64,000 nt of DNA, from positions 1 through 64,000 of the forward strand of contig CANPWB010000003.1 of the NCBI GenBank assembly GCA_947581925.1. The letters are read 5' to 3'. The DNA is from an uncultured Clostridia bacterium (lineage in GTDB: Bacteria > Bacillota > Clostridia > Christensenellales > CAG-917). The position numbers and the translations under genes were made by a program. Positions 27,095 to 36,343 of this stretch are shown here, in pieces. Numbering within the stretch: position 1 is the stretch's first letter; every line of letters begins with the position of its first letter. The notes under the pieces are model-generated. The model was given only the letters and a program-made list of their open reading frames with translations, had not been told where the DNA came from and ran no database searches.

Positions 27095-27632
27095 TTTGTA
27101 CTCTCCTCAATTTGATATAGATATAGCTTATATCGGCAAAACTTGACTTGTCAACACGTTTTCGCTTTTTGGGGTATTTGTTGGCGCACTGTTTTTGTCG
27201 AAAATTGTCGAGCGCGGAGTTTAACAAGGAAAAATATAAGTCATGTGAGCGCGGGTGCGCACGTGCGAAAAACTATTTCGGGGACGGCAAGCGAGGCTTG
27301 GAGACGCTTAGGGGGCCTAGGATTCTTAGGGCTGAGGATGGCTCCGCGCCGCATAAAATAAGGACAAGCAGATGTGAGTAGCGAGGACTTTAAACCTTAA
27401 GAAAAATTTAGGTTCAAGACAGAACACGAGTGTTATAATGTGTTCGGATCGAGGACGGCAGGAATTGAAGTTAAAAGCGCTTGCACAGCAAATTTTCCAA
27501 AAGTATGTAACCGTACGCCTTCGATAAACGTGTATTAAGCGAGCAATGGGAAAGGGCTCCCGCCAAGAAAGGGGCGACCTTCCGCCTTAGGGGGGCGAAT
27601 TTCCTGCAAAATTCAAAAAGAGGTGTGAAAAA
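27095..27632. other. Intergenic region before the PepSY lipoprotein gene
   Basis: 540 bp. The first 60 bp hold the promoter of the minus-strand small gene. I see no supportable gene in the rest; ORFs of 72-77 codons lack ribosome sites. A -10-like TTATAAT at about 27430 may serve the gene at 27633. Confidence 0.4.
27127..27154 (-). promoter_or_regulatory. Promoter of the 50-residue gene
   Basis: Minus strand TTGACA (27154-27149), 16 nt, TATAAG (27132-27127), 33 bases before the ATG. Confidence 0.65.
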
Positions 27633-29513
27633 ATGAGAAGAACAAAAAATATTGCTATAATTGTCACGGCAGTCATTCTTGTTTTGGCATGCTGCGCCCT
27701 TGCGGCTTGCGACCCGAACACGCCCGCTGTCAAAGTCGGCAATACGGATGTCGTAAAGGCTTTCAACGCCGTAGTCCCAAGCGGAAACGTCGTCACGCAG
27801 ACGGCGGTGAAGTCGGGCGAAAAATACAATGTCACAGTCATCACGACGGAGCGGGCTGTAGAATATGTCGTCGACAAGGACTTCAAAGTGGAAAACCAAA
27901 CAAACATAGCGGGCGACGCACAAGATACAGCGGCGACGACGGCGGCAGAGCAGTCTCCGCTCGAGAGGGCGTATACAGAGGCGCTCAAGCAGTCGGGGCT
28001 GACCGCGGACAAGGTCACGGGGTTCGACTTCGACCGCGAGACGTATATGGGCAAAGCGGCGTACAAAGTCGAGATCGAGGAAGTGGGCGCAAAATACGAG
28101 TACGTTTTCGACGCCGCAGATTTCACTCTGCTCGACAGCGAGATAGAGTTTGAAAACGACCTGCCCACAGGCTCGTACATCGGCGAGCAGGCGGCATACG
28201 AACTTGCGCTCAAGGCGGCGGGAGTGTCCGTCAGCAACGTCTATAAAAATGTGGTAAGGAGCGAGTTTGACAACGGCAGAAAGCGCTACAAAGTCAGCTT
28301 TGATTTCGGCGCGTATCGCTATGATGTAAGCATCGACGCGGTCACGGGCGACGTGGTGAAGTTCTCCAAAAACGCCCTAGCGACGCAAGCTCCCTCATTC
28401 TCCGAGAATATTTCGGCGGAAGAGGCGCAAAATATCGCTCTGTCCTTCGTATTTCCAAACGGCGAGGCGCAGGAGAGATATACAGTCCGCAAAGTCAAGC
28501 TCGACAGAGAGGACGGACAATTTGTCTATGAAGTGGAGCTTAACGCCAAAGGCGCGGAGTATGAGTTTGAAATATCCGCAAAAGACGGCGCCATCCTCGA
28601 CGTCGAGATGGACAACGCGACGTCAAAGGCGCAGCCTCTCCCCGAGGACAGGCAGTTCATCACGCGCGAACAAGCTATCGCCGCGGTGAAGCAAGTCGCG
28701 GGAGGGGACATCTACATTCTCGAAGTCGAGATAGACAAGGAAGGCGGCAAGTACTATTACGAGATAGAGGCGAGGGTGAACGGCGTCAAGCGCGAATACA
28801 AAGTGGACGCGCTCACGGGCAAAGTGCCGGGCACATCTTCTCCTTTGGAGGCTGTACTGACCGAAGAGGACGCCGTACAGATCGCAATCAAGGCGTTCGG
28901 GCTTGAAAATACGGCTATAAACCACAAGAGCGTCAAGCTCGAGCACGAGGACGGCGCGCTGTGCTACACCGTAAAACTGTATGTCGGAAACACGGAATAC
29001 GAGGCGGAGATAGACTCTGCGACGGGCGCGGTGCTCAAAAAGGAGATAGACCGCGAGGACGACATCCCGCCCGAGACAGGCACCCCTGCCGTAACAAAAG
29101 AGCAAGCTATCGCCGCGCTAAAAACTTATCTCGGCTCTCAGACGAACGCTGTCATAGGCAAAGTCGAGCTCGAGACGGAATACGGCAGACAGTTTTATGA
29201 GATAGAAGTGCACATCGGCACGCAGGAAGTCGAATACTTCGTGGACGCGACTACGGGCGAAGTCGGCAAAAAGGCGGACCTCGTCAGCGGAGGCAAGTCC
29301 GTGATAAGCGAGGAGCAGGCGCTCTCCCTCGCGCTCAAAGCGTTTGCCCTCGAGGGCAGAGAAAACGAGATAAGCTTGCGCAAGATCAAGCTCGAACGCG
29401 AAAAAGGCATACTTTGCTACGAAGTCGAATTTTACCTCGGCAACCTCAAATACGAGGCGGAACTCAACGCCGAAACAGGCGCCCTCATCAACAAGGAAAC
29501 CTCCTATGACTGA
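27633..29513 (+). CDS. Lipoprotein with eight tandem PepSY-like domains
   Basis: 626 residues. Signal peptide with lipobox LAAC (Cys near residue 28), so it is a diacylglyceryl-anchored surface protein. The rest is a row of about eight units of 60-75 residues of the type ITREQAIAAVK...YYYEIEARVNGVKREYKVDALTGKV, the PepSY pattern of helix, strand, strand, and an acidic DATTG turn. The second half is the most regular. PepSY domains are known from protease propeptides and can inhibit peptidases. A link with the secreted M4 peptidase at 7226 is speculation. AGAGGTG precedes the ATG. Confidence 0.85.
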   Translation: MRRTKNIAIIVTAVILVLACCALAACDPNTPAVKVGNTDVVKAFNAVVPSGNVVTQTAVKSGEKYNVTVITTERAVEYVVDKDFKVENQTNIAGDAQDTAATTAAEQSPLERAYTEALKQSGLTADKVTGFDFDRETYMGKAAYKVEIEEVGAKYEYVFDAADFTLLDSEIEFENDLPTGSYIGEQAAYELALKAAGVSVSNVYKNVVRSEFDNGRKRYKVSFDFGAYRYDVSIDAVTGDVVKFSKNALATQAPSFSENISAEEAQNIALSFVFPNGEAQERYTVRKVKLDREDGQFVYEVELNAKGAEYEFEISAKDGAILDVEMDNATSKAQPLPEDRQFITREQAIAAVKQVAGGDIYILEVEIDKEGGKYYYEIEARVNGVKREYKVDALTGKVPGTSSPLEAVLTEEDAVQIAIKAFGLENTAINHKSVKLEHEDGALCYTVKLYVGNTEYEAEIDSATGAVLKKEIDREDDIPPETGTPAVTKEQAIAALKTYLGSQTNAVIGKVELETEYGRQFYEIEVHIGTQEVEYFVDATTGEVGKKADLVSGGKSVISEEQALSLALKAFALEGRENEISLRKIKLEREKGILCYEVEFYLGNLKYEAELNAETGALINKETSYD

Positions 29514-30120
29514 GCAAATCACGCAAACGTAGTGAGTTTTAGGGAGTACGCGGGGCAACGCCCCGCGTACTCCCTCTTATATTTGACGCAGGGCTACTCG
29601 CCCACACCTCGGCAAGGGGTTTCACCCCCTGCACCCCAAGTTAAAAACGCGAGCTAGGCGAATTCTTGCCGTCGCTCGAGTTTTTGATTGTAATGCAAGC
29701 GTCAAAACTCCTGCGTAAGAGCTTGATATTGGCGGACGTTTTATCTGAGTGATTAACGTTACCTTTGTCTGAGCTATATTGGGGCCCCATAAAATTGCGT
29801 AGCGATTTTATGGGGTTTTAGATCGGGGTCTCCACGAAATTACGCAGTAATTTCGTGGAGTATTAAATCGGGGTCCCCATAGAAATGAGCGAAGCGAATT
29901 TTATGGGGTATAACCGGGGGATTCCTCGACTACGCTCGGAATGACAAGTTTATTATAGATGTCATGTTGAGCGGAGCGCAGCGAAGTCGAAACATCCCCT
30001 AGTCCGAGCGTTTAAACGTACCCTCTGTCCGCGCGCACCTATACCCGCTGTCATTTCGAGCTTGTCGAGAAATTCCCTAGTCCGAGCGAATAAACGCACA
30101 TTCCGTCCAAGCATGCTTTT
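29514..30120 (+). repeat. Repeat mosaic after the PepSY gene
   Basis: No gene in 700 bp. Long-stem terminator (29643-29686), GGGCAACGCCCCGCG hairpin, three successive CCCCA...TGGGG hairpins (29785-29915) with different stems, then CTCGGAATGACA / TGTCATGTTGAGC (29935-29995) and TGTCATTTCGAGCTTGTCGAGAAAT (30050). Confidence 0.8.
29643..29686 (+). terminator. Long-stem terminator of the dispersed family (PepSY gene)
   Basis: AAAAACGCGAGC and GCTCGAGTTTTT arms with an inner GGCGAA/TTGCC stem; oriented with the preceding gene. Confidence 0.7.
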
Positions 30121-30224
30121 TTTGTATAAAAATCGGGAGGGGCGGAAGTTGCCTCTTGAAATATGATTGAATAAGCTGTATTATATTTATATATTATGCC
30201 ATAAATGGCGTTTGGGAGAGAATT

Positions 30225-31919
30225 ATGGAAGAGAGAAAATGGTTCAAAGAGATGTCGATGTATCAGATTTGGCCGCGGTCGTTCAAGGACGGCAACGGCG
30301 ACGGCATAGGCGATCTCAAGGGCGTGATGAGCAAGCTGGACTACATCAAGAGCCTCGGCGTGGACGCGATTTGGTTCTCGCCGCTGTACGTATCCCCGCA
30401 GGCGGACTACGGCTATGACATAGCGGACTACTGCGACATTAACCCCGAGTACGGCACCCTCGACGAGTTCAAAGAGGTGCTCAAAGCGGCACACGAGCGC
30501 GGAATGAAAGTGATAATGGACCTCGTCATCAATCACACGTCCGATCAGCACGAGTGGTTCAAAAAGAGCGTCAAGCGAGAAGAGCCGTTCACGGACTTTT
30601 ACATTTGGCGGGATGGCAAGGGCAAAAACGGCAAGAAACCGCCGAACAATTGGATGTCCACATTCCCGGGCTCGGCATGGGAGTACGTGCCCGAAAGAGG
30701 GCAGTACTATCTGCACCTGTACGCGAAGGAGCAACCCGACCTCAATCACGACAATCCCACAGTGCGCGAATACATCAAGAAAGTCATGCGTTTTTGGTTG
30801 GATATGGGCGTAGACGGATTCAGGGAGGACGTCATTACGCAGATAAGCAAGGCGGAGGGTTTGCCAAACGGTTTTCCGCTCATGCCCGCGTCCCGCGGAA
30901 TGGAGCACTACAACAACGGCCCGCACATTCACGAATATCTGAAAGAGTACAGGCAGGTCTTGAAGGATTATGACGCGTTCCAAGTGGGCGAGGCTCCGTT
31001 GCTCACGCCCGAGAAGGCGCTTACGTATGTAGAAGGCGACGATAAGGAGCTGGATATGTGCATAGGTTTCCAGCATATGGAGGCGGACTGCATTTTGATA
31101 GGTTGGGTAAAGACTCCGTTCTCGCTGAAAAAGCTCAAAAAAGTGTACGACAAGTGGCAGACTATGCTGTACCATAAGGGCTGGAATGCAAACTATCTAG
31201 AAAATCACGACCAGCCGCGCACGATATCCCGCTACGGCAGCGAGAAGTACAGGGTGGAGAGCGGCAAAGCGCTCGCGATAATGTACTCTTTCTTGAGTGG
31301 CACTCAATTTGTATATCAAGGGCAGGAGATTGGCATGACCTGTCCCTACTTCGACAAATATCCCGAGGGGACGGACCCGTGGGCGCAGTTTGAGGATGTG
31401 TCCACGTTCTGCGTGCGAGACCTCATGCGCAAATTCGGATTCAGTCAGAAACATATCCTCAAAGTAGCGCATACCGCCGCGCGCGATTGCGCACGTACCC
31501 CCGTACAGTGGACGGCGGGCGAGAACGCGGGGTTCAGCGAGGCAAAACCGTGGTATGCCGTCAATCCCAATTATACCGAGGTAAACGTCGAGGCGGCAGA
31601 GAAGGATGAGGGGAGCCTGCTGCACTTCTACCGCAAAGTCATCGCCCTGCGCAAGCAATATAAGGACGCCGCGGTGTACGGCAGGTTCGAGTTGCATTTG
31701 AAGAACGACCCGCACCTCTTCGTCTATGACAAGATAGCGGACGACGGCTCCAAACTCACGGTAGTTTTGAATGTCAGCGACAAAGCCGTCCCCTGCAAAA
31801 AGTTTGCAAAGTACATCCCCGAGGGGGCGCAGGAAATACTCTCCGTCTATGACAACGCGTCCTTTGCGGCGGTCACAAAGCCGTATGAAGGCAAGGTGTA
31901 CTACACCCCCACAAAGTGA
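30225..31919 (+). CDS. GH13 alpha-glucosidase (oligo-1,6-glucosidase type)
   Basis: 564 residues, normal for GH13_31 enzymes. N-terminal MYQIWPRSFKDGNGDGIGDL; conserved regions DLVINHTSDQH, GVDGFREDVI (nucleophile Asp near 201), QVGEAPLLTP (acid/base Glu near 255) and ENHDQPR (transition-state Asp near 325); TPVQWTAGENAGFS is also typical. It lacks a signal peptide, so it should hydrolyse imported oligosaccharides in the cytoplasm. GGGAGAGAA gives the ribosome site. No transporter or regulator gene sits beside it. A C-terminal remnant of a paralogue lies 3.3 kb downstream. Confidence 0.95.
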   Translation: MEERKWFKEMSMYQIWPRSFKDGNGDGIGDLKGVMSKLDYIKSLGVDAIWFSPLYVSPQADYGYDIADYCDINPEYGTLDEFKEVLKAAHERGMKVIMDLVINHTSDQHEWFKKSVKREEPFTDFYIWRDGKGKNGKKPPNNWMSTFPGSAWEYVPERGQYYLHLYAKEQPDLNHDNPTVREYIKKVMRFWLDMGVDGFREDVITQISKAEGLPNGFPLMPASRGMEHYNNGPHIHEYLKEYRQVLKDYDAFQVGEAPLLTPEKALTYVEGDDKELDMCIGFQHMEADCILIGWVKTPFSLKKLKKVYDKWQTMLYHKGWNANYLENHDQPRTISRYGSEKYRVESGKALAIMYSFLSGTQFVYQGQEIGMTCPYFDKYPEGTDPWAQFEDVSTFCVRDLMRKFGFSQKHILKVAHTAARDCARTPVQWTAGENAGFSEAKPWYAVNPNYTEVNVEAAEKDEGSLLHFYRKVIALRKQYKDAAVYGRFELHLKNDPHLFVYDKIADDGSKLTVVLNVSDKAVPCKKFAKYIPEGAQEILSVYDNASFAAVTKPYEGKVYYTPTK

Positions 31920-32169
31920 CGAGGCGAGGCAAAAGCGGCGACGCGCAAGTTTGGCGCCGCATATATGTCAAAAATGCGCAAACGTAAGCACTTTTGCGGT
32001 CGGTTTCAATGGTAAGGCGAGCGTGTGACGGCGATTTTGTTTGACACCGCGCGTCGATAATGGTATCATATTTATTGCCTCGGCATTATAATGAAGTCGA
32101 GGCAATATCCCGCGCTTACGTGCGGGAGAAAAGCAAAGGAGCGCGCTTTTAAGCACGGCAAAAAATACT

Positions 32170-33486
32170 ATGTGGCTGTCCCTATCCATTTGTATCGTAA
32201 CATGTCTTGTCATGATTTTGAGCGTGCTGTTTTTCCCCAAGATAAAATTCGGCAAAAAGTTTTCCATAAACACCTATTGGGTCGTCACGTTGGCGGGAGC
32301 GCTGCTGCTTTTTGCCGTGGGCGAGGCAAACTTCAAGACGGTAGGCGAGGCGCTCATCGCGGACACGGCGATAAATCCTCTCAAGATACTCGCGCTCTTT
32401 TTGTCCATGACGATACTGTCCATATTTCTTGACGAGCTGGGCTTTTTCAGATACCTTGCGAGCGCGGTGCTCAAAAAGGCGAGGACGGGGCAAAAAAAGC
32501 TTTTCTTGTTTTTGTATCTCATCGTTTCCGTGCTGACGGTTTTCACCTCAAACGACATCATCATTCTCTCTTTTACGCCGTTCATCTGCTATTTTGCGAA
32601 GAATGCGAAGATAAATCCAACGCCTTATCTTGCGGCGGAATTCGTCGCGGCAAACACCTGGAGCATGGCGCTCATCATAGGCAATCCCACAAACATCTAT
32701 CTTGCTACGGCATTCGACGTTGACTTTTTCTCATATCTGAAGATAAGCATAGTGCCTACGCTTTTTGCGGGACTCGTCGCATTCGGCGCGCTGTATCTCA
32801 TGTTCAGAAAGCATCTTTCCGCGCCGATAGAGGGAGAGCCCGAGGATATAAAGATAGAGGACAAACTTTTGCTGTGGGTGGGCATCGCGCATCTCGCGGT
32901 ATGCACGGTGTTGCTTGCGATAAGCTCGTACATCGGCATAGAGATGTGGCTTGTGTCCATATGTTCGGTGGGGAGCCTTTTCCTGTTTGTGCTGGTCATT
33001 TCGCTTGTCAGAAAGCAAAAGCCCAAGGAGCTTTTGGGGTGCGTCAAACGCGCGCCCTATCAACTTATACCATTTGTGCTGTCAATGTTCATCATGATAG
33101 TGGTTCTGTCCGAAAAGGGCATAAGCGCTTCCATTGCAAATTTCTTTGGGAAGGACCTTGCCATTTTGAAATACGGCACGACGTCGTTTTTGATGGCAAA
33201 CGTCATCAACAACATTCCTATGAGCGTGTTTTACTCGTCGATAATAGGCGCGATGGGCGGCGGGACGGCGGCTTTGCAGGCTGTCTTTGCCACGATAATC
33301 GGCTCCAACATAGGCGCGTTTTTGACGCCTATCGGCGCGCTCGCGGGCATTATGTGGAGCTCCATACTCAATGAGCACGGCTTGAAATTCGGATATTTGG
33401 ACTTTTTGAAGATAGGCGTCTTTGTCGCCATTCCCACGCTGTTTGCGGCGCTCGGCGGACTGTTTGCGGTGAGCGGACTTATGTGA
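32170..33486 (+). CDS. ArsB/NhaD-superfamily anion or proton-coupled permease
   Basis: 438 residues with about 11 hydrophobic segments. Ion-transporter motifs: TSNDIIILSFTPF, IGNPTNIYLA and GSNIGAFLTPIGALAGIMW, the two inverted-repeat hairpins of the ArsB/NhaD/SLC13 fold. Candidates are arsenite, dicarboxylate or sodium/proton exchange; sequence alone does not settle it. No ars genes are nearby. No clear Shine-Dalgarno stands before the ATG (AAAGGAG is about 30 nt upstream), so the start is uncertain, though no other in-frame start is available. Confidence 0.8.
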   Translation: MWLSLSICIVTCLVMILSVLFFPKIKFGKKFSINTYWVVTLAGALLLFAVGEANFKTVGEALIADTAINPLKILALFLSMTILSIFLDELGFFRYLASAVLKKARTGQKKLFLFLYLIVSVLTVFTSNDIIILSFTPFICYFAKNAKINPTPYLAAEFVAANTWSMALIIGNPTNIYLATAFDVDFFSYLKISIVPTLFAGLVAFGALYLMFRKHLSAPIEGEPEDIKIEDKLLLWVGIAHLAVCTVLLAISSYIGIEMWLVSICSVGSLFLFVLVISLVRKQKPKELLGCVKRAPYQLIPFVLSMFIMIVVLSEKGISASIANFFGKDLAILKYGTTSFLMANVINNIPMSVFYSSIIGAMGGGTAALQAVFATIIGSNIGAFLTPIGALAGIMWSSILNEHGLKFGYLDFLKIGVFVAIPTLFAALGGLFAVSGLM

Positions 33487-33546
33487 CGCTTTGACGCATA
33501 TCATTTGAAATAAGGGCTTATGCCCGAGATATATGGGAGAAAAACT

Positions 33547-35148
33547 ATGGAAGAGAAAAAGAACAAAGTTTATGATGTAAACTATGAGAGGATGGATCTC
33601 ACGGCATACGAGGGCGAAGAGCCATATATTTTCGTGAGCTATTCGCACGCGGACACGGAGCAGGTCTACAAGATCCTCAAAATTCTCGACAGAGAAAAAT
33701 ACCGCTTTTGGTATGACGACTCTATGGAGATAGGCGAGGACTTCAGAGCGGAGCTCAGGTTGAGGATAGAGCAATGCAGCGCATTTTTGCTTTTCATATC
33801 CGACTCCGCGCTTGAGTCAAAATATTGCGGGATGGAGATCATCACGGCATTCAAAAACGACAAAAAGATATATCCCATATATTTGAAAGACAACGTGAAG
33901 ATCCCCGCGCCGCTCAAGATGATCCTCGAAAACCTGCAACACGTCAAGGGCGTAGATTCGGGCAATTACGAGAGACAGATAAACAAGCTCATCTCGGGTC
34001 TGCCCATCGAAACCATGCGCAGCCTCGAAGTTGAGGACGGCGTCCTTGTAAAATGCAAGGACGGCAGCGTCACTTTGAGCGTCCCCTCGGGCGTAAAAGT
34101 CATAGGACAGGGCGCTTTCAAAAATTGCGAACGCCTTGAAAAACTCATCATCGGCGACGAAGTCGAGCAATTGCGCGGAGAGGCTTGCCGCGGATGCAAA
34201 TCCATGAAGGAGCTCACCCTTCCCGCAAATGTGCGCAAAGTCGGAGAGAGCGCATTCCGCGATTGCATTTCGCTCACGTCTCTCGTCGCGGAAAACGACG
34301 ATCTCGAGCTTGGCGAGCGCGCTTTTGAAAACTGCGCGTCCCTCAAAGATGTCCGGCTGAAGGACGGCATGACGGAGATCTACGGCGGCGTTTTCAACTC
34401 CTGCAAAGCGCTTGAGGACATAAAACTCCCCAAAAAGTTGACGATACTCGGCGAAAGCTCATTTGCAAATTGTGTAACCCTCAAAAAAATAGATATCCCC
34501 GAAAACGTCACAAAACTTGACGATATGGTGTTCAACGGCTGTATCGAACTCTCCGAGGTAAAGTTGAAGAACAACATCACCAAAATAGGCAAAAACGTGT
34601 TCAAGGATTGCAAGTCGCTCAGCACATTCTTTATCCCCGCCTCCGTGTCAAGCATAGGTTCGGGACCGTTCAGAGGCTGCTGCAACCTTCAAAGCATCGT
34701 CGTGGACCTAAAAAACAAGTGGTTCAAATCTCTCGACGGCATACTTTTCAACAAAAACAAGTCGACCATCATTTGCTATCCGGCACAGCGCGAGGGCGAC
34801 GTCTACCAGATCCCCGACTCGGTCACCGTGATAAGCGACTGGGCGTTTTGCGAGTGCATATCCCTAAAAAAGATCGAGATCCCCGATTCCGTCAGCGAAA
34901 TAGGAGAGGGGGCGTTCTACAGTTGCTCTTCGCTTGAGGAGATTGTCTTGCCGGACTCCGTCGTCAAAATAGATGATACCGCGTTTAGAGGTTGCTCCTC
35001 GCTCAAGCGGATCGTCATTCCCGACTCCGTGCACGAGTTCGGCTGGGGATTGTTCAACGGTTGCGACGATGTCGAGGTCATATGCGGCATTCACTCCGAC
35101 GCCGCCAAGTACTGCGACATCAAGGGCATCAGACACACTAAAGGGTAA
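33547..35148 (+). CDS. Soluble TIR-LRR protein (TIR plus BspA-type leucine-rich repeats)
   Basis: 533 residues from the ATG after GGGAG; the ORF-track Met is nine codons earlier without a site. TIR domain at about 25-155: YIFVSYSHADTEQV, FWYDDSMEIGEDF, and SKYCGMEIITAF with the Glu (E97) at the NADase catalytic position. About 14 LRR_5 units follow from residue 165 (pattern VKVIGQGAFKNCERLEKLIIGD). There is no signal peptide or membrane segment, so it should be cytoplasmic. A ligand-sensing LRR fused to an NAD-cleaving or scaffold TIR is plausible; no partner defence gene is adjacent. Confidence 0.85.
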   Translation: MEEKKNKVYDVNYERMDLTAYEGEEPYIFVSYSHADTEQVYKILKILDREKYRFWYDDSMEIGEDFRAELRLRIEQCSAFLLFISDSALESKYCGMEIITAFKNDKKIYPIYLKDNVKIPAPLKMILENLQHVKGVDSGNYERQINKLISGLPIETMRSLEVEDGVLVKCKDGSVTLSVPSGVKVIGQGAFKNCERLEKLIIGDEVEQLRGEACRGCKSMKELTLPANVRKVGESAFRDCISLTSLVAENDDLELGERAFENCASLKDVRLKDGMTEIYGGVFNSCKALEDIKLPKKLTILGESSFANCVTLKKIDIPENVTKLDDMVFNGCIELSEVKLKNNITKIGKNVFKDCKSLSTFFIPASVSSIGSGPFRGCCNLQSIVVDLKNKWFKSLDGILFNKNKSTIICYPAQREGDVYQIPDSVTVISDWAFCECISLKKIEIPDSVSEIGEGAFYSCSSLEEIVLPDSVVKIDDTAFRGCSSLKRIVIPDSVHEFGWGLFNGCDDVEVICGIHSDAAKYCDIKGIRHTKG

Positions 35149-35189
35149 TGCCTGCCGCGGGCTCTTGTGCACACGCCCCGTGCGCACCG

Positions 35190-35330
35190 CTCCCGACCCG
35201 CTACAAGAAGTTTGCAAAGTATATCCCCGAGGGCGCAAAGGAGATACTCTCCGTATGCGAGGGCCCCTTCGGCGCAAAGACAAAACCGTGCGAGGGCAAG
35301 GCGTACTACACCACCCGCGAAGTAAGGTAA
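35190..35330 (+). pseudogene. C-terminal remnant of a second GH13 glucosidase
   Basis: Frame 1 encodes KKFAKYIPEGAKEILSVCEG...TKPCEGKAYYTT, closely matching the last 43 residues of the GH13 enzyme at 30225 (KKFAKYIPEGAQEILSVYDN...TKPYEGKVYYTPTK). Nothing of the catalytic domain precedes it; it begins about 50 bp after the TIR gene stop. It is a truncated duplicate, showing that a second GH13 gene was once here or that its 3' end was copied. Confidence 0.75.
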
Positions 35331-35389
35331 AACGGCATATAGATCGGCGAACCGCCCACAAACGGCGGGCGACTTTACGGCTTTAAGAA

Positions 35390-35420
35390 AAAACGGCTTG
35401 ACATTCAGTCAAGCCGTTTT
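35390..35420 (+). terminator. Intrinsic terminator after the TIR-LRR gene and GH13 remnant
   Basis: AAAACGGCTTGAC-ATTCA-GTCAAGCCGTTTT, a perfect 13-bp stem; it does not belong to the dispersed family. Confidence 0.85.
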
Positions 35421-35525
35421 AATGCCGCTTAAAGGCTCACGCTTGTATAAAGGACTCTCCGACAAATTTTATTATCCGATTTGGGCAAATTTTTTCAATA
35501 ACTTATGATAAAGCGCCATCGGGGT

Positions 35526-35556
35526 CCCCATAAAATCGCGTGGCGATTTTATGGGG
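35526..35556. repeat. CCCCA...TGGGG hairpin repeat
   Basis: CCCCATAAAATCGC-GTG-GCGATTTTATGGGG, a perfect 14-bp stem; the cleanest isolated member of this repeat family. Confidence 0.8.
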
Positions 35557-35946
35557 TAAAGAATTCCCACAGAATTAAGAGCGGATCATCCACACATTAA
35601 AAAATGCTTGGAGGATGCTATTCCTGTTCCCGAAGCATTGATTTAATGAATATAGTACGTAAGAAAATTGTAATGTTTTGTAAGAAAATATTAATGTTTA
35701 TGTCAAGCATATGAAAGAATTATGTGCAAAAATGGTATTGTAAAAACTTCCGCGTGACTTTTATGACAGAGTTGACAAGGCGTGAGCTTTTGCATGATGA
35801 AAAGAGCAAGTGGCGCGGACATGTCGAAAAACGACTGCATAAGGGACATGTCCGCAAAAATTTGTAGAAAAATGCATAAATAGCAGCAACAAAATATTGA
35901 CAAAAAAACCTAAAAAGGATAAACTGTTATAAACAAAAAAATATAC

Positions 35947-35956
35947 GGGGGGGGGG
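35947..35956 (+). repeat. Homopolymeric G10 tract
   Basis: Ten consecutive G, 112 bp upstream of the small membrane protein gene. Such tracts can vary in length by slippage. Confidence 0.9.
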
Positions 35957-36067
35957 ATTATATTTTTGAGCAAAAATTCGCTGTTGCGCATTAGCGCAGT
36001 ATAGGTTTTTAAAAAAGCGGAAAAACTCGAAAAAGACGCTCCGAAACGGCGCGGCAAAGGAGGAAAA

Positions 36068-36238
36068 ATGTATATAGTCGAGGTTATATTTGCAATGATA
36101 AACATTATTGTCGTGGGTGTGGGCGCGGCGACAGCGTTGTCGGCGGGCTTGCTTGCGCTGTTTGATTTTATACTCAGACGTCGGAGCCTCTTGTCACGGT
36201 GCGGGCGAGATACCCGCGTCGGGCACAAAAACGCGTAA
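36068..36238 (+). CDS. Small single-pass membrane protein (56 aa)
   Basis: Too short for the ORF track. The ATG has a perfect AAAGGAGG eight bases upstream. One long hydrophobic helix (VEVIFAMINIIVVGVGAATALSAGLLALF, about residues 4-32) and a basic tail RRRSLLSRCGRDTR, so N-out/C-in is likely. No family recognised. It is 105 bp before the acyltransferase-like gene on the same strand, perhaps the first gene of that operon. Confidence 0.6.
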   Translation: MYIVEVIFAMINIIVVGVGAATALSAGLLALFDFILRRRSLLSRCGRDTRVGHKNA

Positions 36239-36343
36239 GAAATTTGTAAGACTTTTGTCAAGATTATGCAAGAAAGATATGCAATTATATCATTGAAAAA
36301 ATCTTTCGGGTTATCGGTCTGAAAAATTCGGGAGGAAACAAAT

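Larger units (their letters stand above)
35331..36067. other. Intergenic region with terminator, hairpins and a G10 tract
   Basis: No gene in 740 bp. It holds a terminator (35390-35420), a CCCCATAAAATCGC hairpin (35526-35556), a 14-bp bulged stem-loop (35595-35648), an 11-bp inverted repeat GCGGACATGTC (35815-35855) and ten consecutive G (35947-35956). Confidence 0.6.

Noticed and set aside
27143-27381. 72- and 77-codon ORFs right of the 50-residue gene
   Set aside because: Overlapping frames in non-coding DNA with no ribosome site; they also lie over the promoter on the other strand.
35148-35330. Independent 60-codon gene
   Set aside because: All recognisable sequence is the GH13 C-terminus, so it is listed as a pseudogene fragment.
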